Shown one piece after another: positions 1-9,448 of a stretch of 64,000 nt of DNA. The first letter of the stretch is position 1. Each line of letters begins with the position of its first letter. A model generated the notes under the pieces. The model saw only the letters and a list, made by a program, of their open reading frames with translations, did not search any database and was not told where the DNA came from. The stretch lies in NCBI RefSeq assembly GCF_020564355.1, contig NZ_JAJCRR010000002.1, positions 186,001-250,000 of the forward strand, in the 5' to 3' direction. The stretch comes from Lachnospira pectinoschiza. Lineage in GTDB: Bacteria > Bacillota > Clostridia > Lachnospirales > Lachnospiraceae. The translations under genes were made by a program, and so were the position numbers.

Positions 1-1
1 A

Positions 2-1021
2 TTGATATTCCGTGTGCCGTTACTGCAGGTGGTTTTCGGTGCGATTGAACCGGAGGTTATGGAAAATGCAATGATTTATTTCCTGATTACGGTGGTTTCA
101 TATCCGTTTCTGGCACTGTTTAATGCGGGTGCGGCATTTTTCAGGGCGGAGAGCAATGCCAAGCTGCCGATGTTTGTGGCGGCAGGCACGAATGTTTTAA
201 ATATTGCCGGAAATGCCGTTTTTATTTTCGGCATGAATATGGGTGTTGCCGGTGCGGCATTATCGACACTGCTGTCGAGAGTGTTGTGCATGGTTATCAT
301 TTTTGTACTGTTAAGACGTAAAAATCAGATGATTGTTTTAGACCACTATTTTAAAATCCGTCCTGAAAAGAACCTGATTTGTCAGATTCTGGCAATCAGT
401 ATTCCGTCCGGTGTGGAAAACGGTATGTTTCAGTTTGGTAAGCTGGCAATCCAGTCTACCGTATCAACCATGGGTACGACAGCGATTGCGGCACAGGCGA
501 TGACAAATATCTTTGAAAATGTCAACGGCGTATTCGGTATTGGTACGGGAATCGGATTGATGACCGTGGTCGGACAGTGTATCGGAGCGAAACATTATAA
601 AGAAGCAAAATACTATATGGTAAAATTAACCGTCATTGCGGAAGTGGGACTGACGATATCGTGTCTGCTGGTTTATGCGGCGGCACACCCGGTTACGCTT
701 ATAGCAGGCATGGAAGCGGAAAGCGCAGCACTGTGTATGCAGATGATTGCGGCAATTACGATTGTAAAACCGGTTGCCTGGGTGCTTTCATTTGTACCTG
801 CATACGGATTGCGTGCCGCAGGAGATGTCCGCTTTTCAATGATAGTTTCCGTAACTACGATGTGGTGTTGCAGGGTTGCCCTTTGTATCTTTCTTGTAAA
901 AGCATTTGGCATGGGACCAATGGCAGTCTGGATTGGTATGTTCGCAGACTGGTCTATCCGCTCCGTAATCTTTTCGGGCAGATTTTTAAGCGGTCGGTGG
1001 CTGAAAAAAGCGATGAATTAA
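2..1021 (+). CDS. MATE family efflux transporter (C-terminal part)
   Basis: The reading frame is already open at the left edge of the window, so the N-terminus is missing; 339 residues remain. They form a run of hydrophobic helices with short charged loops, including segments such as GVENGMFQFGKLA and a repeated glycine-rich helix pattern typical of the second half of multidrug and toxic compound extrusion proteins, which export cationic compounds by Na+ or H+ antiport across the cytoplasmic membrane. The family is usually about 450 residues, so roughly the first 110 are outside the window. It ends 31 bases before a nitroreductase and may share a transcript with it. Substrate cannot be read from sequence. 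Confidence 0.85.
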   Translation: MIFRVPLLQVVFGAIEPEVMENAMIYFLITVVSYPFLALFNAGAAFFRAESNAKLPMFVAAGTNVLNIAGNAVFIFGMNMGVAGAALSTLLSRVLCMVIIFVLLRRKNQMIVLDHYFKIRPEKNLICQILAISIPSGVENGMFQFGKLAIQSTVSTMGTTAIAAQAMTNIFENVNGVFGIGTGIGLMTVVGQCIGAKHYKEAKYYMVKLTVIAEVGLTISCLLVYAAAHPVTLIAGMEAESAALCMQMIAAITIVKPVAWVLSFVPAYGLRAAGDVRFSMIVSVTTMWCCRVALCIFLVKAFGMGPMAVWIGMFADWSIRSVIFSGRFLSGRWLKKAMN

Positions 1022-1052
1022 TAGAAAAATGCCTGCGGAAATGAGGATTAAT

Positions 1053-1613
1053 ATGATTAGAGAATTAGCATTAAAGAACCGGTCTTACAGAAGATTTTAC
1101 GGTGAGAAAAAGATTGATGAAAAGACACTGCGGGAATTGGTGGATATTGCAAGGAATACACCGTCTGCGGCAAACAGACAGCCGCTTCAATACCGTCTTG
1201 TGTGTGATGATGAAACAAACAGCCGTGTATACGACTGTCTTGGCTGGGCAGGCTATTATAAGGACTGGGACGGTCCGGTAGCAGAGGAACGTCCATCAGC
1301 ATATATTATTATGGTGACACCGCAGGATGTAAATCCGCAGTGGGATGAAGGCATTGCGGGTCAGACCATTCTGCTTGCGGCGACAGAGCAGGGGCTTGGC
1401 GGCTGTTTTATCGGAAATATCCGGAAAGAAAAGCTTGCTGCTGTTTTAAATCTGCCGGAGGGCTATAAGGTGGATTTGTGCATTGCACTGGGATATCCAA
1501 AAGAAGAAGTGGTATTGGAAGATATTGCGGGAGATGGCGACATTCATTACTACCGTGATGACAATCAGGTACAGCATGTGCCGAAAAAGAAGCTGGATGA
1601 CATTTTAATATAA
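1053..1613 (+). CDS. nitroreductase family FMN-dependent oxidoreductase
   Basis: A 186-residue protein of the usual size for single-domain nitroreductases, which use FMN and NAD(P)H to reduce nitro or quinone compounds in the cytoplasm. The N-terminal NRSYRRF, the following TPSAANRQP segment and the GLGGCFIGN stretch near residue 120 fit FMN-contacting parts of the fold. Two further in-frame ATG codons lie upstream (1029, 1041); 1053 is chosen because the protein then begins MIRELALKNRSYRRF, as is common for the family, with GAGG at 1043-1046 as ribosome binding site. It follows the MATE exporter closely. Physiological substrate unknown. Confidence 0.85.
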   Translation: MIRELALKNRSYRRFYGEKKIDEKTLRELVDIARNTPSAANRQPLQYRLVCDDETNSRVYDCLGWAGYYKDWDGPVAEERPSAYIIMVTPQDVNPQWDEGIAGQTILLAATEQGLGGCFIGNIRKEKLAAVLNLPEGYKVDLCIALGYPKEEVVLEDIAGDGDIHYYRDDNQVQHVPKKKLDDILI

Positions 1614-1726
1614 GAAGTAACGGCAATGACAGTTCTATGGAAAATAGGAATACGGTCTTCTGTTTTCTTGCAATTTTTAAATTTTGTGGGAAAAGTGAAA
1701 AAACACGCCTTGGATTCGATAAAATA

Positions 1727-1755
1727 TTGTCAAAATAACCAAATTATGATAGTAT
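1727..1755 (+). promoter_or_regulatory. predicted sigma-A promoter of the beta-CASP hydrolase gene
   Basis: TTGTCA at 1727-1732 and TAGTAT at 1750-1755 are separated by exactly 17 bases and lie 55 bases before the ATG at 1811. The surrounding 1614-1810 gap holds no other recognisable element. Confidence 0.5.
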
Positions 1756-1810
1756 ATTAGTAAGCTATGTACGAGAAAAGCTGCAAAAGCAGCAGAAAAG
1801 AGGTAAGGTT

Positions 1811-3409
1811 ATGAGGTTGACATTTTTAGGGGCAGATCATGAAGTAACAGGCAGTTGTCATTTCTTACAGGCATGTGGGAAAAATATCCTTATCGATTGT
1901 GGCATGGAACAGGGCAATGATGTTTATGAGAATCAGGAACTGCCGGTTCCTGCATCTGACGTAGATTATGTATTGCTTACACATGCACATATTGACCATT
2001 CGGGACTGATACCGCTTCTGTATGTGAACGGATTCCGTGGAAAGGTCTATACGACAGAGCCGACGGTGCAGCTGTGCGAGATTATGTTAAAAGACAGCGC
2101 ACACATTCAGATGTTTGAGGCAGAATGGCGCAACCGTAAGGCAAAACGTTCCAACGGTACGTTAAAGGAATTTGTTCCACTGTATGATATTGAAGCGGCA
2201 ATTAACGTTATGAAGCAATTCGTAGGCTGTGCCTATGAGGATATTATCCAGTTAGATGAAGGTATTAAAATCCGGTTCCGTGATGTCGGACATCTGTTAG
2301 GTTCTGCCAGTATTGAAGTGTGGGCAGAGGAAGACGGAGAAGCCCGCAAGATGGTATTTTCCGGCGATATCGGAAATATGAACAAGCCGATTGTGAAAAA
2401 TCCGCAGTATACGTCCGATGCGGATTACGTTGTTATGGAATCTACCTATGGTAACAGAAGCCACGGTGGTACGCCGGATTATGTAACAGAGCTTGTCAGG
2501 ATATTTGAAAGGACGTTTAACCGTGGTGGTAATGTTGTGATTCCTTCCTTTGCAGTTGGCAGAACACAGGAAATATTATATTTTATCCGGAAGATTAAAC
2601 AGGATCATTTAATTGACCGTGAGTTTGATGTATATATGGATAGTCCGCTGGCAATTGAAGCAACCAATATTTTTCAGAAAAATGTGGATATGTGTTTTGA
2701 TGAGGAAGCGATGGCACTGGTAAAAGGTGGAATCAACCCACTGACATTTCCGGGGTTAAAGTTTGCGGTAACGGGCGAAGAATCAAAACTGATTAATTTT
2801 GACCCGAAGCCGAAGGTAATCTTATCGGCTTCCGGTATGTGTGAAGCGGGACGAATCCGCCACCACTTAAAGCATAACCTGTGGCGGCCGGAATGTACGA
2901 TACTGTTTGTCGGTTATCAGGCAGTCGGTACAACAGGCAGAATTATTGTAGACGGTGCAGATGAGATTAAGCTGTTTGGTGAGCCGATTAAAATCAGTGC
3001 GGAAATCGTACAGCTTCAGGGTGCAAGCGGTCATGCCGATAAAGAAGGCTTAATACGCTGGGTATCCCAGTTTGAAAAGAAGCCGAAAAAAGTATTTGTT
3101 GTACACGGTGAAGACAGCGTGTGCGATGAATTTACGGAGTGTCTGCGTACAGAGCATGGATTTAACGCGGAAGCGCCATATACGGGAGCCAGTTATGATC
3201 TGATTGCAGGCGAGTGGCTGACTGAGGGCAACCGCAAGAAGAGGGAAAGAAGAAGTGTTAATAAGAGGAATCAGGGTGTCTTTGACCGCCTGATTGCCGC
3301 AGGAAAGCGTTTGATGACAGTTATTCAGCACAACGAAGGCGGTGCAAATAAGGATCTGGCAAAATTTGCTGACCAGATTAATGCGTTGTGCGACAAGTGG
3401 GACAGATAA
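1811..3409 (+). CDS. beta-CASP family metallo-beta-lactamase fold hydrolase (putative RNA-processing)
   Basis: A 532-residue protein with the metal-binding HAHIDH motif at residues 58-63, a later GHLLGSASIEV histidine motif, the aspartate of SGDIGN, and the beta-CASP block SASGMCEAGRIRHHL followed by VHGE. This order matches bacterial relatives of CPSF/Ysh1, a family of zinc-dependent nucleases acting on RNA or sometimes DNA. The length and the C-terminal RNA-specificity region agree with proteins annotated as 'MBL fold RNA specificity domain'. The ribosome binding site AGAGGTAAGG precedes the ATG. It is a separate family from RNase J, which is shorter in this region and carries a different C-terminal domain. 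Actual substrate not determined. Confidence 0.8.
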   Translation: MRLTFLGADHEVTGSCHFLQACGKNILIDCGMEQGNDVYENQELPVPASDVDYVLLTHAHIDHSGLIPLLYVNGFRGKVYTTEPTVQLCEIMLKDSAHIQMFEAEWRNRKAKRSNGTLKEFVPLYDIEAAINVMKQFVGCAYEDIIQLDEGIKIRFRDVGHLLGSASIEVWAEEDGEARKMVFSGDIGNMNKPIVKNPQYTSDADYVVMESTYGNRSHGGTPDYVTELVRIFERTFNRGGNVVIPSFAVGRTQEILYFIRKIKQDHLIDREFDVYMDSPLAIEATNIFQKNVDMCFDEEAMALVKGGINPLTFPGLKFAVTGEESKLINFDPKPKVILSASGMCEAGRIRHHLKHNLWRPECTILFVGYQAVGTTGRIIVDGADEIKLFGEPIKISAEIVQLQGASGHADKEGLIRWVSQFEKKPKKVFVVHGEDSVCDEFTECLRTEHGFNAEAPYTGASYDLIAGEWLTEGNRKKRERRSVNKRNQGVFDRLIAAGKRLMTVIQHNEGGANKDLAKFADQINALCDKWDR

Positions 3410-3507
3410 TAAATTGTAAAGCAAACATCTATGTTGGCAGATGAGAAACCGCCTGCACGGATTTTCCATCGCCGCTTTGCAGCAAGTTGCTCAGAAACGA
3501 GGATTGT

Positions 3508-4431
3508 ATGAAAAAAATAGTATTCGTGCTGAATCCTCACTCGGGAAAGGCACTGATTAAAAATGCATTACTAAAGATAATACAGGTGTTTTCGGAAGCG
3601 GGGTACGATGTGACTGTGTATCCTACGAAGGCACCGCTTGACGGATATGAGTACCTGAAAAAGCGTGAAGGTCAATATGATGTGCTGGTATGCAGCGGCG
3701 GTGACGGAACGTTAAATGAAGTGGTACGTGCCGTATTGGAATATCAGGGCGATAAACCGCCGATTGGTTATATTCCAAGCGGCAGTACCAATGATTTTGC
3801 AACCAGCCTGAATATTCCAAAGGACATGGTGCGTGCGGCGCAGCATATTGCGGCAGGAGAGCCTGTTCAATGTGATATCGGAAGGGCAAACGGTGAACGC
3901 TCGTTTAATTATGTGGCAGCGTTTGGTGCATTTACAGAGGTTTCATATGCGACACCGCAGCATTTAAAAAATCTGCTGGGACATCAGGCATATGTACTGG
4001 AGGGTGTTAAAAGCCTTGCGGCATTAAAACCGTACAAAGTAAAAGTTACCAGTAATGAACTTCAGGTGGAAGATTCGTTTGTATACGGTATGGTAAGCAA
4101 TACAGAGTCCGTGGGCGGTATGCGCGGGCTGGCAGGAACCGGTGTGGACTTACAGGATGGATTGTTTGAAGTGACGCTGATTAAGGAAATTAAAAATCCA
4201 ATGGAAGTACAGCAGCTGGTGACGGCATTTCTTTCAAAAAACTTTGAAAAATGTGATGTTTTGTACTCTTTTAAGACCAGTAAAATCACTTTTGAATCAG
4301 AAGAAGCAATCAAGTGGACACTGGATGGTGAGTATGGCGGAGAGTGGAAAGAAATGAGGCTGGAAGTAGAACCGCGGGCAATAGAGTTCATAATTAAGAA
4401 AAGAAAGGAAAAGACAAAAAAACTTAATTAA
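3508..4431 (+). CDS. diacylglycerol/lipid kinase family protein (DagK/YegS type)
   Basis: A 307-residue protein beginning MKKIVFVLNPHSGK, with the nucleotide-binding SGGDGTLNE motif at residues 63-71 and GSTNDFA at about residue 94, both diagnostic of the diacylglycerol kinase catalytic domain. Members phosphorylate diacylglycerol or related lipids at the membrane and recycle lipid from envelope polymer synthesis. The start at 3508 is preferred over the upstream ATG at 3487 because it follows ACGAGGA and gives the standard N-terminus. A strong terminator lies 60 bases downstream. The exact lipid substrate is uncertain. Confidence 0.85.
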   Translation: MKKIVFVLNPHSGKALIKNALLKIIQVFSEAGYDVTVYPTKAPLDGYEYLKKREGQYDVLVCSGGDGTLNEVVRAVLEYQGDKPPIGYIPSGSTNDFATSLNIPKDMVRAAQHIAAGEPVQCDIGRANGERSFNYVAAFGAFTEVSYATPQHLKNLLGHQAYVLEGVKSLAALKPYKVKVTSNELQVEDSFVYGMVSNTESVGGMRGLAGTGVDLQDGLFEVTLIKEIKNPMEVQQLVTAFLSKNFEKCDVLYSFKTSKITFESEEAIKWTLDGEYGGEWKEMRLEVEPRAIEFIIKKRKEKTKKLN

Positions 4432-4488
4432 ATGAACACAAAACGAAATTAGCTTAAAAAACAATAAAATAATTAAAAAATGATTTAT

Positions 4489-4545
4489 AAAATTAAGTCG
4501 AGGGTTTTGAAAAAGCGCAAATAAAACCCTCGACTTAATTTTTTT
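4489..4545 (+). terminator. perfect 20-bp hairpin terminator, likely bidirectional
   Basis: Arms 4489-4508 and 4523-4542 are perfect reverse complements (core TTAAGTCGAGGGTTTT) around a 14-base loop, and the right arm runs into a seven-T tract. It ends the lipid kinase transcript and insulates gltB. Confidence 0.85.
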
Positions 4546-4796
4546 ATGTTTCAAAATAATAAATATTAAAATAAAAGCAAAAGAATATATGAAATGAAAC
4601 ACAATTTAGAAACAATTTTGAAAAATCTGTGATATATTGTGAAAAACGACAGTGATACAGAGGGTTTAAAAGCATAAAAATCAATGAAAATGTAGCAAAA
4701 TAACGGTTATATTGTTGGAAAACACAATAATAGTCAGATAATTATAAAATAAATGCTTAAAAGATAAATAATCAGACAATTTTAAATAAAAAAATA

Positions 4797-4825
4797 TTTA
4801 CAGATTTTAAAAATAGGCGTATAGT
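4797..4825 (+). promoter_or_regulatory. predicted gltB promoter
   Basis: TTTACA at 4797-4802 and TATAGT at 4820-4825, spacer 17, start codon 50 bases further on. The 4546-4796 stretch upstream is very A+T-rich and holds no open frame; no regulator site was recognised in it. Confidence 0.6.
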
Positions 4826-4875
4826 AACCGTAAGATGAAAATCCCCAATAAGTTTACGAAAGGAAGATTAAGACT

Positions 4876-7800
4876 ATGGAGAATCAAACAAAACAGCCTG
4901 GACTTTACAGCGAGCAGTTTGAACATGATAACTGCGGTATCGGCGCAATTGTAAGTATTAAGGGCATTAAGACACATCAGACGGTTTCTGATGCATTAAG
5001 TATTGTTGAAAACTTAGAGCACAGAGCAGGTAAGGATGCAGAAGGAAAGACCGGTGATGGTGTTGGTATTCTGTTACAGATATCACATAAGTTCTTTAAA
5101 AAGGCTGTAAAGCCTCTTGGAATTGAACTGGGAGAGGAAAGAGAATACGGTATCGGTATGTTTTTCTTCCCACAGGATGAATTGAAGAGAAATCAGTCCA
5201 AGAAGATGTTTGAAATTATCGTAGAAAAGGAAGGGCTGGAGTTCCTTGGCTGGAGAGAAGTCCCGACTTATCCGAATGTTCTCGGTAAGAAAGCAATCGA
5301 CTGTATGCCGTATATCATGCAGGCATTTGTAAAGAAGCCGGAAGATGTAAATAAGGGAATTGATTTTGACAGAAAGTTATATGTAGCAAGACGTGTATTT
5401 GAACAGACCTGTGAAAATACATATGTTGTATCTTTATCCAGCAGAACAATCGTTTATAAAGGGATGTTCTTAGTCGGACAGTTAAGACAGTTCTTCGGCG
5501 ATTTAAGAGATGAGGACTATGAATCCGCAATTGCACTGGTTCACTCAAGATTCTCAACGAATACAACACCAAGCTGGGAGAGAGCGCATCCAAACAGATT
5601 TATCGTACATAACGGTGAAATCAATACAATCAAGGGAAATGCCGATAGAATGTTAGCCAGAGAAGAAACCATGTACTCTGATTACCTTGAAGAAGAAATG
5701 TCAAAGATTACACCGGTTGTCAATACAAACGGTTCTGACTCCGCAATGTTAGATAATACACTTGAATTTTTTGTTATGAACGGTATGCCGCTTCCGCTTG
5801 CGGTGATGATTACCATTCCTGAACCGTGGAGCAACAACAAGGCGATGGCACAGGAAAAGAAAGATTTCTATCAGTATTATGCAACGATGATGGAACCTTG
5901 GGATGGCCCGGCTTCCATTCTGTTCTCAGACGGTGATATCATGGGTGCGGTACTCGACAGAAACGGTCTTCGTCCTTCTCGTTACTATGTAACAAATGAT
6001 GGTTATCTGATTCTTTCTTCCGAAGTCGGTGTGCTTCCGGTTGATGAAAGCAGAATTAAGTTAAAAGACCGTTTAAGACCGGGTAAAATGCTTCTGGTTG
6101 ATACCGTAAAGGGCGAATTAATCGATGATGATGAATTAAAGGAAAAATATGCAACCAAGCAGCCTTACGGTGAATGGCTGGACAACAATCTGGTACAGCT
6201 TCATGATTTAAAGATTCCGAACAAAAAGGTACCGGTACATACAAAGGAAGAACGTGCAAGACTTCAGAAAGCTTTCGGCTATACTTACGAAGACTTTAAG
6301 ACATCCATCCTTCCAATGGCATTAAACGGTTCAGAGCAGATCGGTGCAATGGGTATTGATACACCGCTGGCTGTTCTTTCCAATAATCATCAGCCGCTGT
6401 TTAACTATTTCAAACAGCTGTTTGCACAGGTAACCAATCCGCCAATCGACTCTATCCGTGAAAAGGTCGTTACATCGACAACGGTTTACTTAGGTTCAGA
6501 CGGTAATGTGCTGGAAGAAAAGCCGGAAAACTGTAAGCAGTTAAGAATTAACAACCCGATTCTTACCAATACAGATATTTTAAAGATTAAAAATATGAAG
6601 GTAGACGGTTTTAAGGTTGAAACCATTCCGATTATTTATTATAAGAATACCTCGCTGGAAAAGGCGATTGACCACCTGTATGTAGAAGCTGACAGAGCGC
6701 ACAGAGAAGGTGCAAATATCATTATCCTTTCCGACAGAGGCGTTGATGAAAACCACGTAGCGATTCCGTCACTGCTTGCCGTATCTGCATTACAGCAGTA
6801 TCTGGTACAGACAAAGAAAAGAACCAGCATGGCGGTAATCTTAGAGAGCGGTGAGCCAAGAGATGTACATCATTTTGCAACACTGTTAGGCTTTGGTGCA
6901 TCAGCAATTAACCCATACCTTGCACAGGAAAGTATTCAGGAACTGATTGACTTAAATATGCTGGACAAGGATTATTATGCGGCAGTAGATGATTACAATA
7001 ACGCAATCATCAACGGTATTGTAAAGATTGCGGCGAAAATGGGTATTTCAACAATCCAGTCTTATCAGGGCGCGAAGATTTTTGAAGCAATCGGTATTGA
7101 TTCAGATGTGATTAACAAGTACTTTAAGGGAACGGTCAGCAGAATTGAAGGTGTCAGCTTAAAGGATATTGAAAATGATGTGGAAACCCTTCACTCAAAG
7201 GCATTTGACCCGCTGGGACTGTCTACGGACACCACACTTGATAGCGCAGGCGCACATAAGATGAGAAGCGGAAAGGAAGAACATTTATACAATCCGCAGA
7301 CCATTCATTTATTACAGCTTGCCACAAGAACGGGTGATTACAATACCTTTAAGGAATATACGGAACTGGTAAATAAAGATACAGGTGTCAAAAATCTGCG
7401 TGGCTTAATGGATATTAAGTTTCCGAAAAAGGGCATTAACATTGATGAAGTAGAAAGCGTAGATTCCATTGTAAAGCGTTTTAAGACCGGTGCGATGTCC
7501 TACGGTTCTATTTCAAAGGAAGCCCATGAAACCATGGCAATCGCAATGAATATGTTACACGGTAAGTCTAACAGCGGTGAGGGCGGTGAAGACGAAGACC
7601 GTTTAACAGTCGGTGCAGACGGAAAGAACAGATGTTCGGCAATTAAGCAGGTTGCTTCCGGACGTTTCGGTGTTACATCAAGATACTTAGTCAGCGCACA
7701 GGAAATCCAGATTAAGATGGCACAGGGCGCAAAACCGGGTGAAGGCGGACATCTGCCGGGCAAGAAGGTTTATCCTTGGATTGCAAAGACCAGACTTTCA

Positions 7801-9414
7801 ACACCGGGTGTATCATTAATTTCACCGCCGCCACATCACGATATTTACTCTATCGAAGATTTGGCACAGTTGATTTACGATTTGAAAAATGCAAATAAGA
7901 ACGCAAGAATTTCCGTAAAACTCGTATCAGAAGCGGGTGTTGGTACAATTGCTTCAGGTGTTGCCAAAGCCGGTGCACAGGTTATCTTAATTTCCGGTTA
8001 TGACGGCGGTACAGGTGCAGCTCCTAGAAGTTCTATCCACAATGCCGGACTTCCTTGGGAACTCGGACTTGCCGAAGCACACCAGACACTGATTATGAAC
8101 GGACTGCGTAATAAGGTTGTGATCGAAACAGACGGTAAGCTGATGAGCGGCCGTGACGTAGCGATTGCGGCAATGCTCGGTGCGGAAGAATTTGGATTTG
8201 CAACAGCACCGCTTGTAACAATGGGCTGTGTGATGATGAGAGTCTGTAACTTAGATACCTGTCCGGTTGGTATTGCAACACAGAATCCGGAACTTCGTAA
8301 GAGATTTACAGGTAAGCCGGAATACGTTGTCAACTTTATGAGATTTATTGCACAGGAACTGCGTGAATATATGGCAAAGCTGGGCGTAAAGACAGTTGAC
8401 GAACTGGTAGGAAGAACGGATTTCTTAGAGCAGAAGCAGGTTGAAGGAAGCGGTCGTTCCGCAGAAGTCAATCTTTCAGCAATCCTTAACAATCCTTATA
8501 TTAAGGAAGCAGGAAAGATTCAGTACAACAAGAAGAACGTATATAACTTTGAACTGGAAAAGACGGTTGATGAAAAGGTTCTGATTAAGAAATTCGCATC
8601 TGCATTAGAGAGCGGACAAAAGAGAAGTGTTGAGGTCGATGTAACCAATACAGACCGCGCACTCGGTACACTGCTCGGTGCAGAGATTACAAGAAGATTT
8701 GGTGAAACACTTGAAGAGGATACATATACCGTAAAATGCCACGGCGCAGGTGGACAGAGCTTCGGTGCATTTATTCCAAAGGGACTGACACTCGAACTGG
8801 TCGGCGACAGCAATGACTACTTCGGCAAAGGTCTTTCAGGTGGTAAGCTGATTGTTTACCCACAGGCAGGCGCTACTTACAAAGAAGATGAAAATATTAT
8901 TGTTGGTAATGTTGCCCTGTATGGTGCAACAAGCGGTAAAGCATTTATTAACGGTGTTGCGGGAGAACGTTTCTGTGTCCGTAATTCCGGTGCAACAGCA
9001 GTTGTAGAAGGCTGCGGCGACCATGGTTGTGAATACATGACAGGCGGACGTGTTGTAGTACTTGGCGGAACCGGTAAGAACTTTGCAGCCGGTATGAGCG
9101 GTGGTATCGCCTATGTACTCGATGAGGATACAAGCCTTTACAAGAGAGTAAATAAGCAGCTTGTTTCCATGGAACCGGTAACGGATAAATACGATGTGCT
9201 TGAGTTAAAAGAAATTATTACAGAACACGTAGCTTATACCAATTCAAAGAAGGGCAAGGAAGTCTTAGACAACTTCGGCGAATACCTTCCGATGTTTAAG
9301 AGAATTGTTCCGCATGATTATAAGAAGATGATGAACAAGATTGTACAGATGGAAGAAAAGGGATTAAGCAGCGAACAGGCACAGATTGAAGCATTCTATG
9401 CAGCAATTAAGTAA
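4876..9414 (+). CDS. gltB: glutamate synthase large (alpha) subunit
   Basis: This 1512-residue protein has the full length of the ferredoxin/NADPH-type GOGAT large subunit, which transfers the amide nitrogen of glutamine to 2-oxoglutarate. Order of domains: class II glutamine amidotransferase with its nucleophile at Cys20 (FEHDNCGIGA, so a short propeptide must be removed), a central domain, the FMN-binding barrel with GEGGEDEDR and SGYDGGTGAAP, a cysteine cluster CVMMRVCNLDTCP for the 3Fe-4S centre, and a C-terminal GXGXG beta-helix. The ribosome binding site is AAAGGAAG. The small subunit starts 34 bases after the stop, so the two form an operon. Regulation by nitrogen supply is expected for the family but no site is visible. 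Confidence 0.97.
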   Translation: MENQTKQPGLYSEQFEHDNCGIGAIVSIKGIKTHQTVSDALSIVENLEHRAGKDAEGKTGDGVGILLQISHKFFKKAVKPLGIELGEEREYGIGMFFFPQDELKRNQSKKMFEIIVEKEGLEFLGWREVPTYPNVLGKKAIDCMPYIMQAFVKKPEDVNKGIDFDRKLYVARRVFEQTCENTYVVSLSSRTIVYKGMFLVGQLRQFFGDLRDEDYESAIALVHSRFSTNTTPSWERAHPNRFIVHNGEINTIKGNADRMLAREETMYSDYLEEEMSKITPVVNTNGSDSAMLDNTLEFFVMNGMPLPLAVMITIPEPWSNNKAMAQEKKDFYQYYATMMEPWDGPASILFSDGDIMGAVLDRNGLRPSRYYVTNDGYLILSSEVGVLPVDESRIKLKDRLRPGKMLLVDTVKGELIDDDELKEKYATKQPYGEWLDNNLVQLHDLKIPNKKVPVHTKEERARLQKAFGYTYEDFKTSILPMALNGSEQIGAMGIDTPLAVLSNNHQPLFNYFKQLFAQVTNPPIDSIREKVVTSTTVYLGSDGNVLEEKPENCKQLRINNPILTNTDILKIKNMKVDGFKVETIPIIYYKNTSLEKAIDHLYVEADRAHREGANIIILSDRGVDENHVAIPSLLAVSALQQYLVQTKKRTSMAVILESGEPRDVHHFATLLGFGASAINPYLAQESIQELIDLNMLDKDYYAAVDDYNNAIINGIVKIAAKMGISTIQSYQGAKIFEAIGIDSDVINKYFKGTVSRIEGVSLKDIENDVETLHSKAFDPLGLSTDTTLDSAGAHKMRSGKEEHLYNPQTIHLLQLATRTGDYNTFKEYTELVNKDTGVKNLRGLMDIKFPKKGINIDEVESVDSIVKRFKTGAMSYGSISKEAHETMAIAMNMLHGKSNSGEGGEDEDRLTVGADGKNRCSAIKQVASGRFGVTSRYLVSAQEIQIKMAQGAKPGEGGHLPGKKVYPWIAKTRLSTPGVSLISPPPHHDIYSIEDLAQLIYDLKNANKNARISVKLVSEAGVGTIASGVAKAGAQVILISGYDGGTGAAPRSSIHNAGLPWELGLAEAHQTLIMNGLRNKVVIETDGKLMSGRDVAIAAMLGAEEFGFATAPLVTMGCVMMRVCNLDTCPVGIATQNPELRKRFTGKPEYVVNFMRFIAQELREYMAKLGVKTVDELVGRTDFLEQKQVEGSGRSAEVNLSAILNNPYIKEAGKIQYNKKNVYNFELEKTVDEKVLIKKFASALESGQKRSVEVDVTNTDRALGTLLGAEITRRFGETLEEDTYTVKCHGAGGQSFGAFIPKGLTLELVGDSNDYFGKGLSGGKLIVYPQAGATYKEDENIIVGNVALYGATSGKAFINGVAGERFCVRNSGATAVVEGCGDHGCEYMTGGRVVVLGGTGKNFAAGMSGGIAYVLDEDTSLYKRVNKQLVSMEPVTDKYDVLELKEIITEHVAYTNSKKGKEVLDNFGEYLPMFKRIVPHDYKKMMNKIVQMEEKGLSSEQAQIEAFYAAIK

Positions 9415-9448
9415 ATGATACGAAGTGAATGACCGAAAGGAGATACCT

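Noticed and set aside
7998..8492. 164-codon antisense frame in gltB
   Set aside because: Serine/alanine-rich shadow of a highly conserved coding region; no start signal or domain.
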